DNA from: Bacteroidia bacterium
GTDB taxonomy: Bacteria > Bacteroidota > Bacteroidia > Palsa-965
DNA: 64,000 nt
Assembly: GCA_025454955.1 (NCBI GenBank)
Contig: JALONL010000012.1
Span: 124,001 to 188,000 of the forward strand
Direction: 5' to 3'
How positions within the stretch are numbered: the first letter of the stretch is position 1; each line of letters opens with the position of its first letter. A model generated the notes under the pieces. It did no database searches, had not been told where the DNA came from, and saw only the letters and a list, made by a program, of their open reading frames with translations. The position numbers were made by a program, and so were the translations under genes. This document shows positions 52,406-62,002 of the stretch, piece by piece.

Positions 52406-53824
52406 ATGAGCAAAGCAGCGCTACGTCTGTCGCAGTTACAGGATCTCGTTCGCGGGGCGCTGGAAGATGCGTTCAGGGGGCAAAGCTGGTGGGTGCTGGC
52501 CGAGCTGGAAGATGTGACCGATCAGGGCCACCGTATTTTCTTTACGCTTATTGAAAAGGGCAGCGATAATATGCCTTCGGCGCGGCTGAGCGGGGCGGTG
52601 CTTTCGCCGCAACCGATTATGCTGTTCAGGAATTTCGAAGATATTACCGGCAAGTTTGTGAAAGATCTTGCCGGTCAGCAGGTGCTGATGCGTGTAACCG
52701 TAACCGTACACCGCACGGCCGGTTTGCGGTTGAATGTGCTCGACATCGACCACCATTTCATGCTGGGGCAGCTTGAGCAGCAGCGGCAGGAAACGTACCG
52801 GCAGCTTGCCTCAAAGCCCGGCGTGAAACTCGTAAACGGACGCTGGCACACACCCAACAAGGCGCTGGAGCTTCCGGTAGTGATACAGCATATTGCGGTA
52901 ATTACTTCGGCCACGGCAGCGGGGTACGAAGATTTTGTGCATAAACTTCGCGGCGATGCCTCGGGCTTTGGATTTGCAGTGGAAGGCTTTTTTGCCCGGC
53001 TTCAGGGCGAAGGCGCGGCCGAATCGATGCGCGAACAGTTGGTGGCGGTGTACGAACGGCACCAGCAATGCCCGTTTGATGTGGTGGTGCTCATACGCGG
53101 CGGCGGCGCACAAAGCGATTTGCTGCCGTTCGACAGCTTTACGCTGGCCTGGCCGGTGGCCAAGTTTCCGGTGCCTGTAATTACCGGCATAGGCCACCAG
53201 CGCAACGAAAGCATTACCGACACCATGGCCCACACATCGCTCAAAACGCCTACCGAAGCGGCACAGTTTATCCTGTCGCACAACCTGGCGTTTGAGGCAG
53301 AAGTAAACACGGCCTATCAGCACATCATACACCGCAGCAGCAGTGTGCTGGCCATGCAGCGGCTGAGTCTCGAAAAAACATCGGCCACGCTGGCCACCGG
53401 CATACGCGGTCTGCTAAACCGCCAGAACAACATACTCACCCGCGCCGAAACCCTTGCCCGCAGCGGCGCGCGCAGCCTGCTGCGCAACGCCCCCGCCGAA
53501 ATTTCGCAACTGCAGCAACGCATTGTATCGGGCGCACTGCACAGTACGCAAAACGCCCACCATGCACTGGCACAGGCCAAAAACGTACTGGCACAGCGCG
53601 CACCGTTTCTGCTGCAAAAACAACATCACCAGCTTGCCCTGCTCGCGCAACGCGTAGAACTGCTGCATCCGGCCAATGTGCTTAAACGCGGCTATGCCTA
53701 CGTATCGCGCCACGAACAGATAATTACCACTGCCAAACAAGTAAATGCCGGTGAAGAAATCACCGTACATTTTGCCGACGGTCAGCTTACCACACTCGTA
53801 AAAAACAACACCGCCAATGAGTGA
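52406..53824 (+). CDS. xseA: Exodeoxyribonuclease VII large subunit
   Basis: 472 residues from ATG 52406 (MSKAALRLSQLQDLVRG); the 35-residue track extension crosses the promoter. An N-terminal OB-fold (WWVLAELEDVTDQGHRIFFTLIE) is followed by the Exonuc_VII_L domain with ITSATAAGYEDF, VLIRGGGAQSDLLPFDSF and PVITGIGHQRNESITDTMAHTSLKTPTEAAQF, then a long helical region and a C-terminal KRGYAYVSR motif. The enzyme degrades single-stranded DNA with the small subunit encoded next, overlapping by 8 bases. Confidence 0.93.
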   Translation: MSKAALRLSQLQDLVRGALEDAFRGQSWWVLAELEDVTDQGHRIFFTLIEKGSDNMPSARLSGAVLSPQPIMLFRNFEDITGKFVKDLAGQQVLMRVTVTVHRTAGLRLNVLDIDHHFMLGQLEQQRQETYRQLASKPGVKLVNGRWHTPNKALELPVVIQHIAVITSATAAGYEDFVHKLRGDASGFGFAVEGFFARLQGEGAAESMREQLVAVYERHQQCPFDVVVLIRGGGAQSDLLPFDSFTLAWPVAKFPVPVITGIGHQRNESITDTMAHTSLKTPTEAAQFILSHNLAFEAEVNTAYQHIIHRSSSVLAMQRLSLEKTSATLATGIRGLLNRQNNILTRAETLARSGARSLLRNAPAEISQLQQRIVSGALHSTQNAHHALAQAKNVLAQRAPFLLQKQHHQLALLAQRVELLHPANVLKRGYAYVSRHEQIITTAKQVNAGEEITVHFADGQLTTLVKNNTANE

Positions 53825-54023
53825 ATCACTCACCTATTCTGCCGCACTAAGCGAACTGAACGAAATAGCCCGCGCCATAGACAACGAAAGCATTCCGCTC
53901 GACGAGCTTTCGGCCAAAGTAAAGCGCGCCTCCGAACTTATTGCCTTCTGCAAAAAACGTTTACACGCCACAGAAGAAGAAGTAAAAAAAATTCTGGGCG
54001 ACATGGAAGAAACTGCACAATAA
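53817..54023 (+). CDS. xseB: Exodeoxyribonuclease VII small subunit
   Basis: 68 residues: LTYSAALSELNEIARAIDNESIPLDELSAKVKRASELIAFCKKRL is the XseB helical hairpin. ATG overlaps the xseA stop (ATGAGTGA), ensuring coupled synthesis of the two subunits of one complex. Confidence 0.93.
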   Translation: MSESLTYSAALSELNEIARAIDNESIPLDELSAKVKRASELIAFCKKRLHATEEEVKKILGDMEETAQ

Positions 54024-54033
54024 CCTCAAACAC

Positions 54034-54489
54034 ATGAGCCACAAACCCGCCACTCCCGACGCATACGTAGCCGCGCTGCCCGACGAGCGTAAAGCCATCA
54101 TTCAGGCCATGCGCGAAACCGTGCTGAAAAACATACCCAAAGGATTTGAAGAAACCATCAGCTATGGCATGATCGGTTATGTGGTGCCGCACAGCCTATA
54201 TCCCGCCGGTTATCACTGCGATCCGAAGCTGCCATTGCCCTTCATTTCCATTGCTTCGCAAAAAAGTCATATCGGATTTTACCACATGGGCATTTATGCT
54301 CATCAGGAACTGCTCAACTGGTTTACTGCCGAATGGCCAAAGTATTCGAAGAAAAAATTAGACATGGGTAAATCCTGCATCCGTTTTAAAAAAGCCGAAG
54401 ATGTGCCGCTGGATTTATTGGCTGCACTTGTAAAAAAAATGAAGCCGAAAGACTGGATTACGTGTTACGAAAGCCAAATAAAGAGATAA
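54034..54489 (+). CDS. DUF1801 domain protein
   Basis: 151 residues. Family marks: ATPDAYVAALPDERKAIIQAMRETV, FEETISYGMIGYVVPHSLYP, LPFISIASQKSHIGFYHMGIY and MGKSCIRFKKAEDVPLDLLAALV, the YdhG-like pattern. The fold is frataxin-like; function unproven. It starts 10 bases after xseB and may share its transcript. Confidence 0.85.
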   Translation: MSHKPATPDAYVAALPDERKAIIQAMRETVLKNIPKGFEETISYGMIGYVVPHSLYPAGYHCDPKLPLPFISIASQKSHIGFYHMGIYAHQELLNWFTAEWPKYSKKKLDMGKSCIRFKKAEDVPLDLLAALVKKMKPKDWITCYESQIKR

Positions 54490-54607
54490 CAAACCCCGAT
54501 TTTACCCAAAAATCAGAATTTCATTATCCATTATTCTTATATGTAATTACATAATACAGCATAGTTGAAGCGAGATAAGGTATTTTCGCACTCAGATCTC
54601 CTTCTTT

Positions 54608-56596
54608 ATGCCAAATTCAATAATCCGGGTTACCTTCCGGTTAAAAGTATTAGCTTTTACATTCTTTGTCTTTTATGGTATTGCGGCCAATGCACAACAT
54701 AAAAAAGACTCTTTATGGAAATGCTGGAGCAACAAATCGCTGCACGACAGTTCGCGCCTGAAGGCACTGAATGATTATATCTATGAATTTCACATTCAAA
54801 AGAAAACAGATTCTGCACTGGTTCTGTTAAAAACACATCATGATTTTTCGGTTAAAGCAGGAAATAAAAAACAACTGGCGGCCAATCATGGCATGATGGG
54901 TTCATATTATTTGAACAAGAATAAGTACATGATTGCGCAGGATTATTTTAATAAAAGTTTGGCCATAAATCAGGAAATCAAAAACGACCGGAGCATTGCC
55001 GGCAACTATAACCAGCTTGGGCTTGCGCATTTCCACCAGGATCATTTCGACACGGCACTTAATTATTATTTCAACGCCTTAAAAATATTTGAAGCGCAGA
55101 AAAACATCAATGAACAGGCTGCAATATATAATAACATAGGCATGGTGTACGGAGTGCTGTACGATACGTTACAGCAATTGAAATACTACGAAAAATCGTA
55201 TGCCATAACCATGCAAACCACCAATGCACGAAGGCAAATTATAGCCGCCATAAACCTGAGTATGACGGAAAATATGATTGCATCCAGGCAGGATTCGGTT
55301 GAAAAAAGGGTGTTGCGTCATCTTGAAAAATGCCGGGAAGCGGGATACAAAGACCTTGAAATAAAGTTGCTGGAAATTCTGGCCGACAGCTATCTCCATA
55401 ACAAAGATTACAAAAAATCGTTGGCATTTCGCGAAAAAGCAGGGGAACTGGCTTTCAGTGAAAACGACAGTATAGGTATCTGCAATTACTATTACCATAA
55501 GGCACGGTTGTTCTACTTCAATAATGAGATTGAGAAAGCCCCTCCGCTGCTGGAAAAGTCTATCCAGGTTGCAAAAAAAATTGAACACTGGAGAATGGTA
55601 AAACGCGGAGCTATTTTTTTATCAGATATATATGCCTCAATGGGAAATTACAAGGCTGCTCTCGATAATTATACAATATTCAGCTGGGCCAAAGACAGTA
55701 TGAACAGCGGCCAGGCCGAAAAAGCACTTTTCAAGGAGCAGACGAAATATGAATATGAGAAAAAAATGCTCGAAGAAAAAGTCATAAACGATAAGGCTGT
55801 ATATGAACTGAAAACCAAAACGGCCGCACTCGAATACCAGCGCATTATATGGATAACCGTGGCTTCAGGAGTTGCGCTGGTACTGGGAATTTCATTCTTG
55901 TTTTACCTCAAAAACACCCGTCAGAAACGAATTATTGCCGAGCAAAAGCTCAATCTCACCAAACAGAAACTTCTCGTTTCGCAGATTAATCCGCACTTTA
56001 TGTTCAACTCGCTCAATGCCATTCAGAATTTCATCTTCAGGGAAGACGCACTGATGGCGGGCGATTATCTTGCGCAGTTTTCGAAACTCATGCGGATGAT
56101 TCTTAATTTCTCGCGCGAAGATTATATCAAACTAAGCGACGAAATTGATTTCCTCCACACCTATCTCGATTTACAGAACCTGCGCTTCGGTAATAAATTC
56201 GATTATGAAATAAACTGCGATCCCGCTCTTGATCCCGACTCGACAATGATTCCCCCGCTGCTGGGCCAGCCTTTTGTGGAAAATGCCATAGAACACGGCA
56301 TGAAATACCTGAATGAAAAACGGGGAAGGATTGAAGTAAATATGAGGCTGGAAGAAAACAAACTCATTTATGAAGTAAAAGATAACGGCCCCGGACTGCT
56401 GGCCGGTGGCGGGAATTTACAGGCCAATGATAAAACACACAAATCGCTGGCCACCATCATTACCCGCGAAAGACTCGAAAGCTATTCCGGCAACCATAAC
56501 CACACACACGAAATAACCATAACCGACAATAAACAATACAGTGAAACCGAAACCGGTGTAACCGTGAAGTTTACCACACCCTGCAAATTAACCTGA
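54608..56596 (+). CDS. TPR sensor histidine kinase (LytS-like His_kinase)
   Basis: 662 residues. Signal peptide (about 1-29, ending ANAQ). TPR repeats occupy about residues 60-390, with typical A/Y/N positions (NYNQLGLAHFHQDHFDTALNYYFNALKIFEAQ). A TM helix (WITVASGVALVLGISFLFYL) and a short coiled coil lead to QINPHFMFNSLNAIQNFIFRE, with the phospho-His, and an ATPase domain with PLLGQPFVENAIEHGM and DNGPGL. No propeller, unlike the other kinase here. It is 2 bases before its LytTR regulator. Confidence 0.9.
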   Translation: MPNSIIRVTFRLKVLAFTFFVFYGIAANAQHKKDSLWKCWSNKSLHDSSRLKALNDYIYEFHIQKKTDSALVLLKTHHDFSVKAGNKKQLAANHGMMGSYYLNKNKYMIAQDYFNKSLAINQEIKNDRSIAGNYNQLGLAHFHQDHFDTALNYYFNALKIFEAQKNINEQAAIYNNIGMVYGVLYDTLQQLKYYEKSYAITMQTTNARRQIIAAINLSMTENMIASRQDSVEKRVLRHLEKCREAGYKDLEIKLLEILADSYLHNKDYKKSLAFREKAGELAFSENDSIGICNYYYHKARLFYFNNEIEKAPPLLEKSIQVAKKIEHWRMVKRGAIFLSDIYASMGNYKAALDNYTIFSWAKDSMNSGQAEKALFKEQTKYEYEKKMLEEKVINDKAVYELKTKTAALEYQRIIWITVASGVALVLGISFLFYLKNTRQKRIIAEQKLNLTKQKLLVSQINPHFMFNSLNAIQNFIFREDALMAGDYLAQFSKLMRMILNFSREDYIKLSDEIDFLHTYLDLQNLRFGNKFDYEINCDPALDPDSTMIPPLLGQPFVENAIEHGMKYLNEKRGRIEVNMRLEENKLIYEVKDNGPGLLAGGGNLQANDKTHKSLATIITRERLESYSGNHNHTHEITITDNKQYSETETGVTVKFTTPCKLT

Positions 56597-56598
56597 GT

Positions 56599-57348
56599 AT
56601 GATGAACGCTGTAATTATAGACGACGAGCCAAACAATATAGAACTGCTGACCAATCTGATTACACGGTTTGTGCCACAGATTGAACTTGCAGGACAGGCT
56701 ACCGGAGTGGCCGAAGGCTTTGCCCTTTTAACCGAAAAAAAACCGGCTCTGGTTTTTCTCGATGTGGAAATGCAGGACGGAACCGGCTTCGATTTACTAA
56801 AATTAGTTCCGCAAATACCATTGAAAGTTATTTTTATTACTGCGCATGAACAATACGCCCTTCACGCCTTTCATTACAGTGCCATTGATTACCTGCTGAA
56901 ACCTGTTTCTCCTTCAGAACTGCTCAACGCAGTACGTAAAGCCGAACAATCGGTTAGCAACGATGAACTGAAAATGCAGATCAATGCCCTGCTCTCCAAT
57001 GTTCACGACAGCGAAGGGAGGAATAAAAAAATTGTGCTCAAAACACAGGAAAGGGTATATGTCACAAACAGCGACGAAATTGTGAGGCTGGAATCAGAAG
57101 GCAACTACACTACTGTTTATCTCACAAATGGAAACAAGGTGCTGGTTTCCAAACTGCTCAAAGAATTTGAAGAAACACTGAAAGACCAGCACCACTTTTT
57201 CCGCACACACCAGTCGCATATTGTCAATCTCGATTATTTCTTCTGCTACGAAAAATCTGAATCATCGGTTATTCTGAAGGATAAATCGAATGTGCCTCTT
57301 GCCGTGAGAAAGAAAGAACAGTTGTTTAAGATTTTGAATCTGGAATAA
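56599..57348 (+). CDS. LytTR-family response regulator
   Basis: 249 residues. Receiver: IIDDEPNN, phospho-Asp in LVFLDVEMQDG, TAHEQYA, and Lys in YLLKPVS. LytTR domain: VRLESEGNYTTVYLTNGNKVLVSKLL, FFRTHQSHIVNLDYF and LAVRKKEQL. It starts 2 bases after the kinase stop. A terminator lies 86 bases downstream. Targets unknown. Confidence 0.92.
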   Translation: MMNAVIIDDEPNNIELLTNLITRFVPQIELAGQATGVAEGFALLTEKKPALVFLDVEMQDGTGFDLLKLVPQIPLKVIFITAHEQYALHAFHYSAIDYLLKPVSPSELLNAVRKAEQSVSNDELKMQINALLSNVHDSEGRNKKIVLKTQERVYVTNSDEIVRLESEGNYTTVYLTNGNKVLVSKLLKEFEETLKDQHHFFRTHQSHIVNLDYFFCYEKSESSVILKDKSNVPLAVRKKEQLFKILNLE

Positions 57349-57433
57349 TTTTAAACAAAGCCAGGTATTATTGCCTCAGTAAACGTTCACAGCCAAACTC
57401 GTCACACCCTTGTTAACCTTCAGGCCAGTGTTT

Positions 57434-57460
57434 GCCCGGAACCACAGTCCGGGCTTTTTT
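57434..57460 (+). terminator. Rho-independent terminator
   Basis: GCCCGGA / TCCGGGC, loop ACCACAG, followed by six T. It ends the kinase-regulator transcript. The rest of the 282-bp gap 57349-57630 shows only a TAGTTTTG element (57586-57593), 37 bases before the next ATG. Confidence 0.88.
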
Positions 57461-57630
57461 CATTTTATAGCCCCCAAAACCACTATACTGGAAAACCCGT
57501 ACTGCGAATTTACAGCCAACCCCAACGAATGTCTGCCGAAAGCGGACGAATTTCAATTGACCTGATTACAGTTTGAAAAGGCATTTAGTTTTGTCGCGTT
57601 TTCTGCACATCCCCTGTAAAACAAAGAAAA

Positions 57631-60144
57631 ATGACAAACAAAATGACTAAAATGGGCCTGCTTGTGGCCTCAGCCTTTCTCGCGCTTTTACCGGAAAAAG
57701 CTTCAGCTCAGATAGCTCTTTCGGGTAACGTACAAACCAATACATTAACTGCCACTTTCCCTTATCAGTACTATGGAAATGACATAACCTGCAATGCTTC
57801 CGGACAATATGCCATAACCTGGACACAGCAACCGGCTTCGTCGCTGCAGAAAGTGTACACGAGAAGCTATTCCAATTCGGGTTCAGCCAATACGGCAGCG
57901 CAGGTGGTAGCCAACAATACCCCGCCGGCTTCTGGCGGAGGAGATTCTGATCCTGCAGTTTCCATGAACACCAATGGCAGCTACATTCTTGTATATGCCG
58001 AAAACAACAACTCGATAGTTACCTCTTCCAACTTCTGTTCAATTTTTTACCAGCGTTACAATGCAAACGGCACGGTAAACGGCGCACGCGTGTTTGTAGA
58101 TTATGGTGTTTTCCCTGACATTGACATTGCCAGTGATGGTTCGTTTAATATTACTTACATCAGCGGCCACTATTTCTTTACCCCGCAGCGGGTATATGTA
58201 AAACGTTATCTGGCAAGTGGCACTGCAAATGGTGCGCGTATTACCGTACAGGATACCCCATCCAATCAGGGATTCTACAATCCGGTAATCCATTCACTTC
58301 CCGGTAATGCTTTTTACATTTCGTATCAGGATGGTAACACGGGCAGTCCCAAAATGGAGTTTTTCAATACTTCGGGAGCAAACATCTATTCTACTTTCAG
58401 CACCACCGGCAACAATACCCGTCAGCTTTTCGCGGTAAAACCCAACGGCGACGTGGTTGCAGTAGGAATTGATGTATCTATTGTATCCAATTCGCCCTAT
58501 ACCGAACAGGTGCGTACGAAGATCAACACCTATACACCGTCAACAAATACTACAGCAACTCCGGTTTATCTTTCGCCCATTACCACCACCGATATTCTGA
58601 TGAAAAGCAACCGCGCTTCTATTGGAATAAACGATGCGGGCACATATGTGGTGGCCTTCCCCAAATACAGCGGCAGCAACTTCCTTGGCATTTATCTTCA
58701 GCAATACAATGCGCTGGGTGTAACCGTTGGCCCTGAATATCCGGTTAGTACTTCCAACAACACCATGAAAAATGTTGTACTCGACGTAAGCGACTGTTCT
58801 TTTACAGTGTGCTGGTATGAAAACAACAACCTGTTTCACAAACGCTTCGGACTTTACGACAACAGTACTGCAAATATTCTCAGTTCAGTACAATACTGCA
58901 GCGGAAGTCCGATTACTGTAAGTGCAAACGTTTCAGGCAATGTAATAGATTTCTCGTGGGAAATAACCCAGTGCGATGCCTCGGGTGCAGCCATTGCGGG
59001 TGGATACAACTGGACAGGCCCCACCACAACCGGAACTCCCGGGCCGTTTACTTTCCCCTCCAGTTCAAACCTTCCCTGCAATCAGTACTACAATGTAAAA
59101 CTGTATATCGATAACGGTTGCCGCGGAATCATTGCCAATCGGATAATCTACTACCGCTGCTCGCCCACTCCCGTAATTACATCGTCGGAGCCCAATCCGC
59201 TTTGCTTTGGCGAGTCAGCCACACTTACGGTAAACTACACTCCCAGCCAGAACACCTCTGTGAGCTGGAATACCGGAGCCACCACGTCATCTATAAATGT
59301 AAATCCGGCTGGTTCGCAAACTTACACGGTTACAGTAACTGCTCAGGGCTGCTCGGCCGGCACATCCTACACCGTAACACGCAGCAACACCAACAACCCC
59401 GGATTTACCCTCACCGCCAGCGCCACCAGCGGCAATCCGTACTTCACCGCAAGTGCCACACCAATTATCAACCCCGGTGCAAACGGCATCAGCTACTACT
59501 GGGACATTGTAGAAATTGATCCGGCCAACGGCAACGAGATTCCCAACACCAAAGTGTATAACCCGCAATGCTGGTGGAATTCGGCTGGCACAACCAGTTT
59601 CCAGAACTACTCGTACCTTACCTCATACACCTCGGCCAACAACGGATACAGCAACCCCGCCAATTTCGGTTGCAGTGCCAATGCCGGTCGTTTTGAAAGC
59701 GGACACACCTACCGCGTTACCCGCGCCACCTGGACAGCCAGTTGCCCCTGGACAGCAGAAGTACAACTGATGATGATGTGCCCCACCTGCCGCACCAACG
59801 GATCGCCCGAACTCATTGTCACCAGCCAGGGCACCTACAATGAGTCAAACCTGCCCCACAACATGAGCTACCTGCTCTCCATACTCGGCAACAACACACA
59901 AACACAACTGCCCGCCAGCGCAGTGCTTGCACCAAATCCCTCGCAGGGACTCTTTACACTGAGCAACCTGAGCGGCACACAAACCCGGGTGCAGGTGTAC
60001 AACCTGAACGGACAACTCATCATGAGCGAACAAACCACCGAAAAGTCGCTCCTGTTCGACCTTACCGGGCAGCCCGCAGGCTTGTACCTCTGCCGCATTA
60101 CAAGCAACGGAAACACCGAAACACAACGCCTCGTAATTGAATAA
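57631..60144 (+). CDS. Secreted beta-rich protein with type A T9SS sorting domain
   Basis: 837 residues. Signal peptide (LLVASAFLALLPEKASAQ). The first 400 residues are repeated propeller-like strands with the pattern YxITWTQ, GSYILVYAEN, GTYVVAFPKY and SFTVCWYENN, as in hemagglutinin or FG-GAP-like surface proteins. An Ig/PKD-like unit follows (SEPNPLCFGESATLTVNY, VSWNTGATTSSINVNPAGS), then a Cys-rich segment (CPWTAEVQLMMMCPTC). The type A CTD is VLAPNPSQGLFTLSNLSG...GLYLCRITSNG. Ligand unknown. Confidence 0.85.
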   Translation: MTNKMTKMGLLVASAFLALLPEKASAQIALSGNVQTNTLTATFPYQYYGNDITCNASGQYAITWTQQPASSLQKVYTRSYSNSGSANTAAQVVANNTPPASGGGDSDPAVSMNTNGSYILVYAENNNSIVTSSNFCSIFYQRYNANGTVNGARVFVDYGVFPDIDIASDGSFNITYISGHYFFTPQRVYVKRYLASGTANGARITVQDTPSNQGFYNPVIHSLPGNAFYISYQDGNTGSPKMEFFNTSGANIYSTFSTTGNNTRQLFAVKPNGDVVAVGIDVSIVSNSPYTEQVRTKINTYTPSTNTTATPVYLSPITTTDILMKSNRASIGINDAGTYVVAFPKYSGSNFLGIYLQQYNALGVTVGPEYPVSTSNNTMKNVVLDVSDCSFTVCWYENNNLFHKRFGLYDNSTANILSSVQYCSGSPITVSANVSGNVIDFSWEITQCDASGAAIAGGYNWTGPTTTGTPGPFTFPSSSNLPCNQYYNVKLYIDNGCRGIIANRIIYYRCSPTPVITSSEPNPLCFGESATLTVNYTPSQNTSVSWNTGATTSSINVNPAGSQTYTVTVTAQGCSAGTSYTVTRSNTNNPGFTLTASATSGNPYFTASATPIINPGANGISYYWDIVEIDPANGNEIPNTKVYNPQCWWNSAGTTSFQNYSYLTSYTSANNGYSNPANFGCSANAGRFESGHTYRVTRATWTASCPWTAEVQLMMMCPTCRTNGSPELIVTSQGTYNESNLPHNMSYLLSILGNNTQTQLPASAVLAPNPSQGLFTLSNLSGTQTRVQVYNLNGQLIMSEQTTEKSLLFDLTGQPAGLYLCRITSNGNTETQRLVIE

Positions 60145-60182
60145 CCGGCAACCCGCCAAACACTGCACATCCCTTTTTAATC

Positions 60183-60226
60183 CCCCGGCCTCCGTTCCGC
60201 TCTGGAACCGGAGGCCGGGCTTTTTA
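60183..60226 (+). terminator. Rho-independent terminator
   Basis: CCCGGCCTCCG-TTCC pairs with GGAAC-CGGAGGCCGGG, a near-perfect 15-bp stem with one bulge and loop GCTCT, then CTTTTT. It separates the T9SS protein gene from the next operon. Confidence 0.9.
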
Positions 60227-60276
60227 CGTTTTAATGGACACTGTGCCAATTTTTTATGCAGGGGGGCTAAAAAATG

Positions 60277-60284
60277 TATCTTTG
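60277..60284 (+). promoter_or_regulatory. TATCTTTG -7 element of the SBP-OmpA operon
   Basis: Exact TAnnTTTG, 28 bases before the ATG at 60313 and 50 bases after the terminator. No other terminator or promoter interrupts the four genes that follow. No -33 TTG is visible, so activation by a regulator is possible. Confidence 0.5.
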
Positions 60285-60312
60285 ATGCACATTTTTAAAA
60301 ACACCTGTTCCT

Positions 60313-60984
60313 ATGAGTTTTTTCAGAAAAGCAATGGGACTTTTCGTCGAGTTTGAAGACGACGGATCAAACCACGATCCGGTAACCCCTAACCTCTCTG
60401 CAACTGCCAATCCGGTGGCAAGTACCGGCATGGGCACCGGCACACCGCGCCCCGCTGCTCCGCTTAATCAGGATGAGCTTGACAAGTTTGAAAAGCACTT
60501 CGACAAACTCTTTGACGGAGCCAACCTGCCCGGCCCCGATTATTATGAGTTCTGGAAAACAATGGATACGCTCGAGCAGCATATCCCCGACGAAAAAGCA
60601 CGCTTTTCGGCCACGTTTGCCTCGCTCAGCATTCAGGGACTTACCAAAGACAAACTCCTGCAAACTGCCGGGCATTATCAGCAACTGATACAGAAAGACA
60701 AGCTCGCTTTCGACAAAGCCTTTGCCGCCAAAGCCGGTACAGAAATTTCCGGAAGGCAGGCCGCTGTAAAAGACCTGGAACAGAAAATTGCGTCCAACTC
60801 CGAGCTTATTCAAAAGCTCACCAAAGAAATAAGCGATGCGCAAACCCGCATCATGAGCCTGAAGAAGGAGATTATTGATGAAGAATCGAGGCTTAACAGC
60901 AGCCGAAGCGGTTACGACATGGCCTGTAACGCCATGATAAACAAAATCGGCAGCGACATCGAAAAAATCAAAACCCTTCTTTAA
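60313..60984 (+). CDS. Coiled-coil protein of unknown function (first gene of SBP-OmpA operon)
   Basis: 223 residues, no signal peptide or TM, so cytoplasmic. It starts with a charged segment (MSFFRKAMGLFVEFEDDG), then a Pro/Thr/Gly-rich linker (about 25-50), then helices (LDKFEKHFDKLFDGAN, YYEFWKTMDTLEQHIPD). The last 90 residues form a heptad-rich coiled coil (AVKDLEQKIASNSELIQKLTKEISDAQTRIMSLKKEI). No family recognised. It sits 5 bases before a membrane protein with a second coiled coil, so the two may assemble at the inner membrane. Confidence 0.72.
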   Translation: MSFFRKAMGLFVEFEDDGSNHDPVTPNLSATANPVASTGMGTGTPRPAAPLNQDELDKFEKHFDKLFDGANLPGPDYYEFWKTMDTLEQHIPDEKARFSATFASLSIQGLTKDKLLQTAGHYQQLIQKDKLAFDKAFAAKAGTEISGRQAAVKDLEQKIASNSELIQKLTKEISDAQTRIMSLKKEIIDEESRLNSSRSGYDMACNAMINKIGSDIEKIKTLL

Positions 60985-60989
60985 GCCTT

Positions 60990-61973
60990 ATGGAAACAAA
61001 CATATTCCCTGCAGGACAGGAGAAACTTCGTTCCTACTGGAACCGTCCCGGTGGAAAATTCGGCATCATTGCCGGAATCGGTGTGCTGGTGGCCATTGGC
61101 TACTACGTAATTCCGATTCTCACCAAAGTAGTATGGAATACCTTCAACTTTGGCGTGGCGCTGGCCTGCCTCGGTATTCTTATTTACTGCCTCACTCACC
61201 GCAAGCTCCGCCTGAGTCTGTATTATTTCTACGAATGGCTCATGCGCAAATTGGTGGGCCTGGTAATCCAGCTCGATCCTTTCATTATTGCCGAAGACTA
61301 CATCCAGGACATGGAGCAGCAGCGCGAAAAGCTGTACAAGCAAACCGTGGACGTGGAAGGGCAGAAAGAAAAAATCCAGCTCAAGATTACCGAGAAAGAA
61401 CGCGAGTTGCAGAAACTCATGAGCAAGGCACAGGTGGCCAAAGAACAAAACATGCTGCCCGAACTGGGCAACGCCACCCGCCAGATCGGCCGCATAAACG
61501 AGTACATCAAACAACTTTCGCCCATACGCGACAACCTGGGCCGCATTGGCGATTACCTCACCAAGATTCACAAAAACAGTGCGTATCTCATTGAGGATGC
61601 CAAGAACGAACTGGAACTGAAAAAAGACCTGTACAAATCGGTTACCTCCGGCAACAAGGCACTTACCTCGGCCATGAAAATCTTTAACGGCGATCCCGAA
61701 AAGAAACTCATGGTTGAACAGTCTATGGAATATCTCAAGGAAGATATTGCCACCAAATTAGCCAACATGAAAAAAGCCATCAGCTACTCGTCAGACTTCA
61801 TGCGTTCCATCGACCTCGACAATGCCACCTACGAGCAGGAAGGGTTGAAAATGATTGAACAGTTTGACGGCGATGAGAAGTTCCGTTTGCAGCACAGCAG
61901 CCACAGCGCGGCTCCCACACAACAGGGCGGAAACATCAGCGGAACCAATAATTACAACGACTTGTTACAGTAA
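60990..61973 (+). CDS. Two-TM membrane protein with long PspA-like coiled coil
   Basis: 327 residues. Two adjacent TM helices (about residues 24-45 and 52-70; FGIIAGIGVLVAIGYYVIP, NFGVALACLGILIYCLTH). Both termini are then cytoplasmic by the positive-inside rule (HRKLR after the second). The following 200 residues are mostly helix with a long heptad pattern (EQQREKLYKQTVDVEGQKEKIQ, KITEKERELQKLMSKAQVAK), reminiscent of PspA/IM30 coiled coils. The tail is polar. Not recognised as a known family. A likely membrane partner of the first gene and of the SBP-OmpA protein. Confidence 0.72.
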   Translation: METNIFPAGQEKLRSYWNRPGGKFGIIAGIGVLVAIGYYVIPILTKVVWNTFNFGVALACLGILIYCLTHRKLRLSLYYFYEWLMRKLVGLVIQLDPFIIAEDYIQDMEQQREKLYKQTVDVEGQKEKIQLKITEKERELQKLMSKAQVAKEQNMLPELGNATRQIGRINEYIKQLSPIRDNLGRIGDYLTKIHKNSAYLIEDAKNELELKKDLYKSVTSGNKALTSAMKIFNGDPEKKLMVEQSMEYLKEDIATKLANMKKAISYSSDFMRSIDLDNATYEQEGLKMIEQFDGDEKFRLQHSSHSAAPTQQGGNISGTNNYNDLLQ

Positions 61974-62002
61974 AACATTAACCCCAAATTATACATACAC
62001 AC

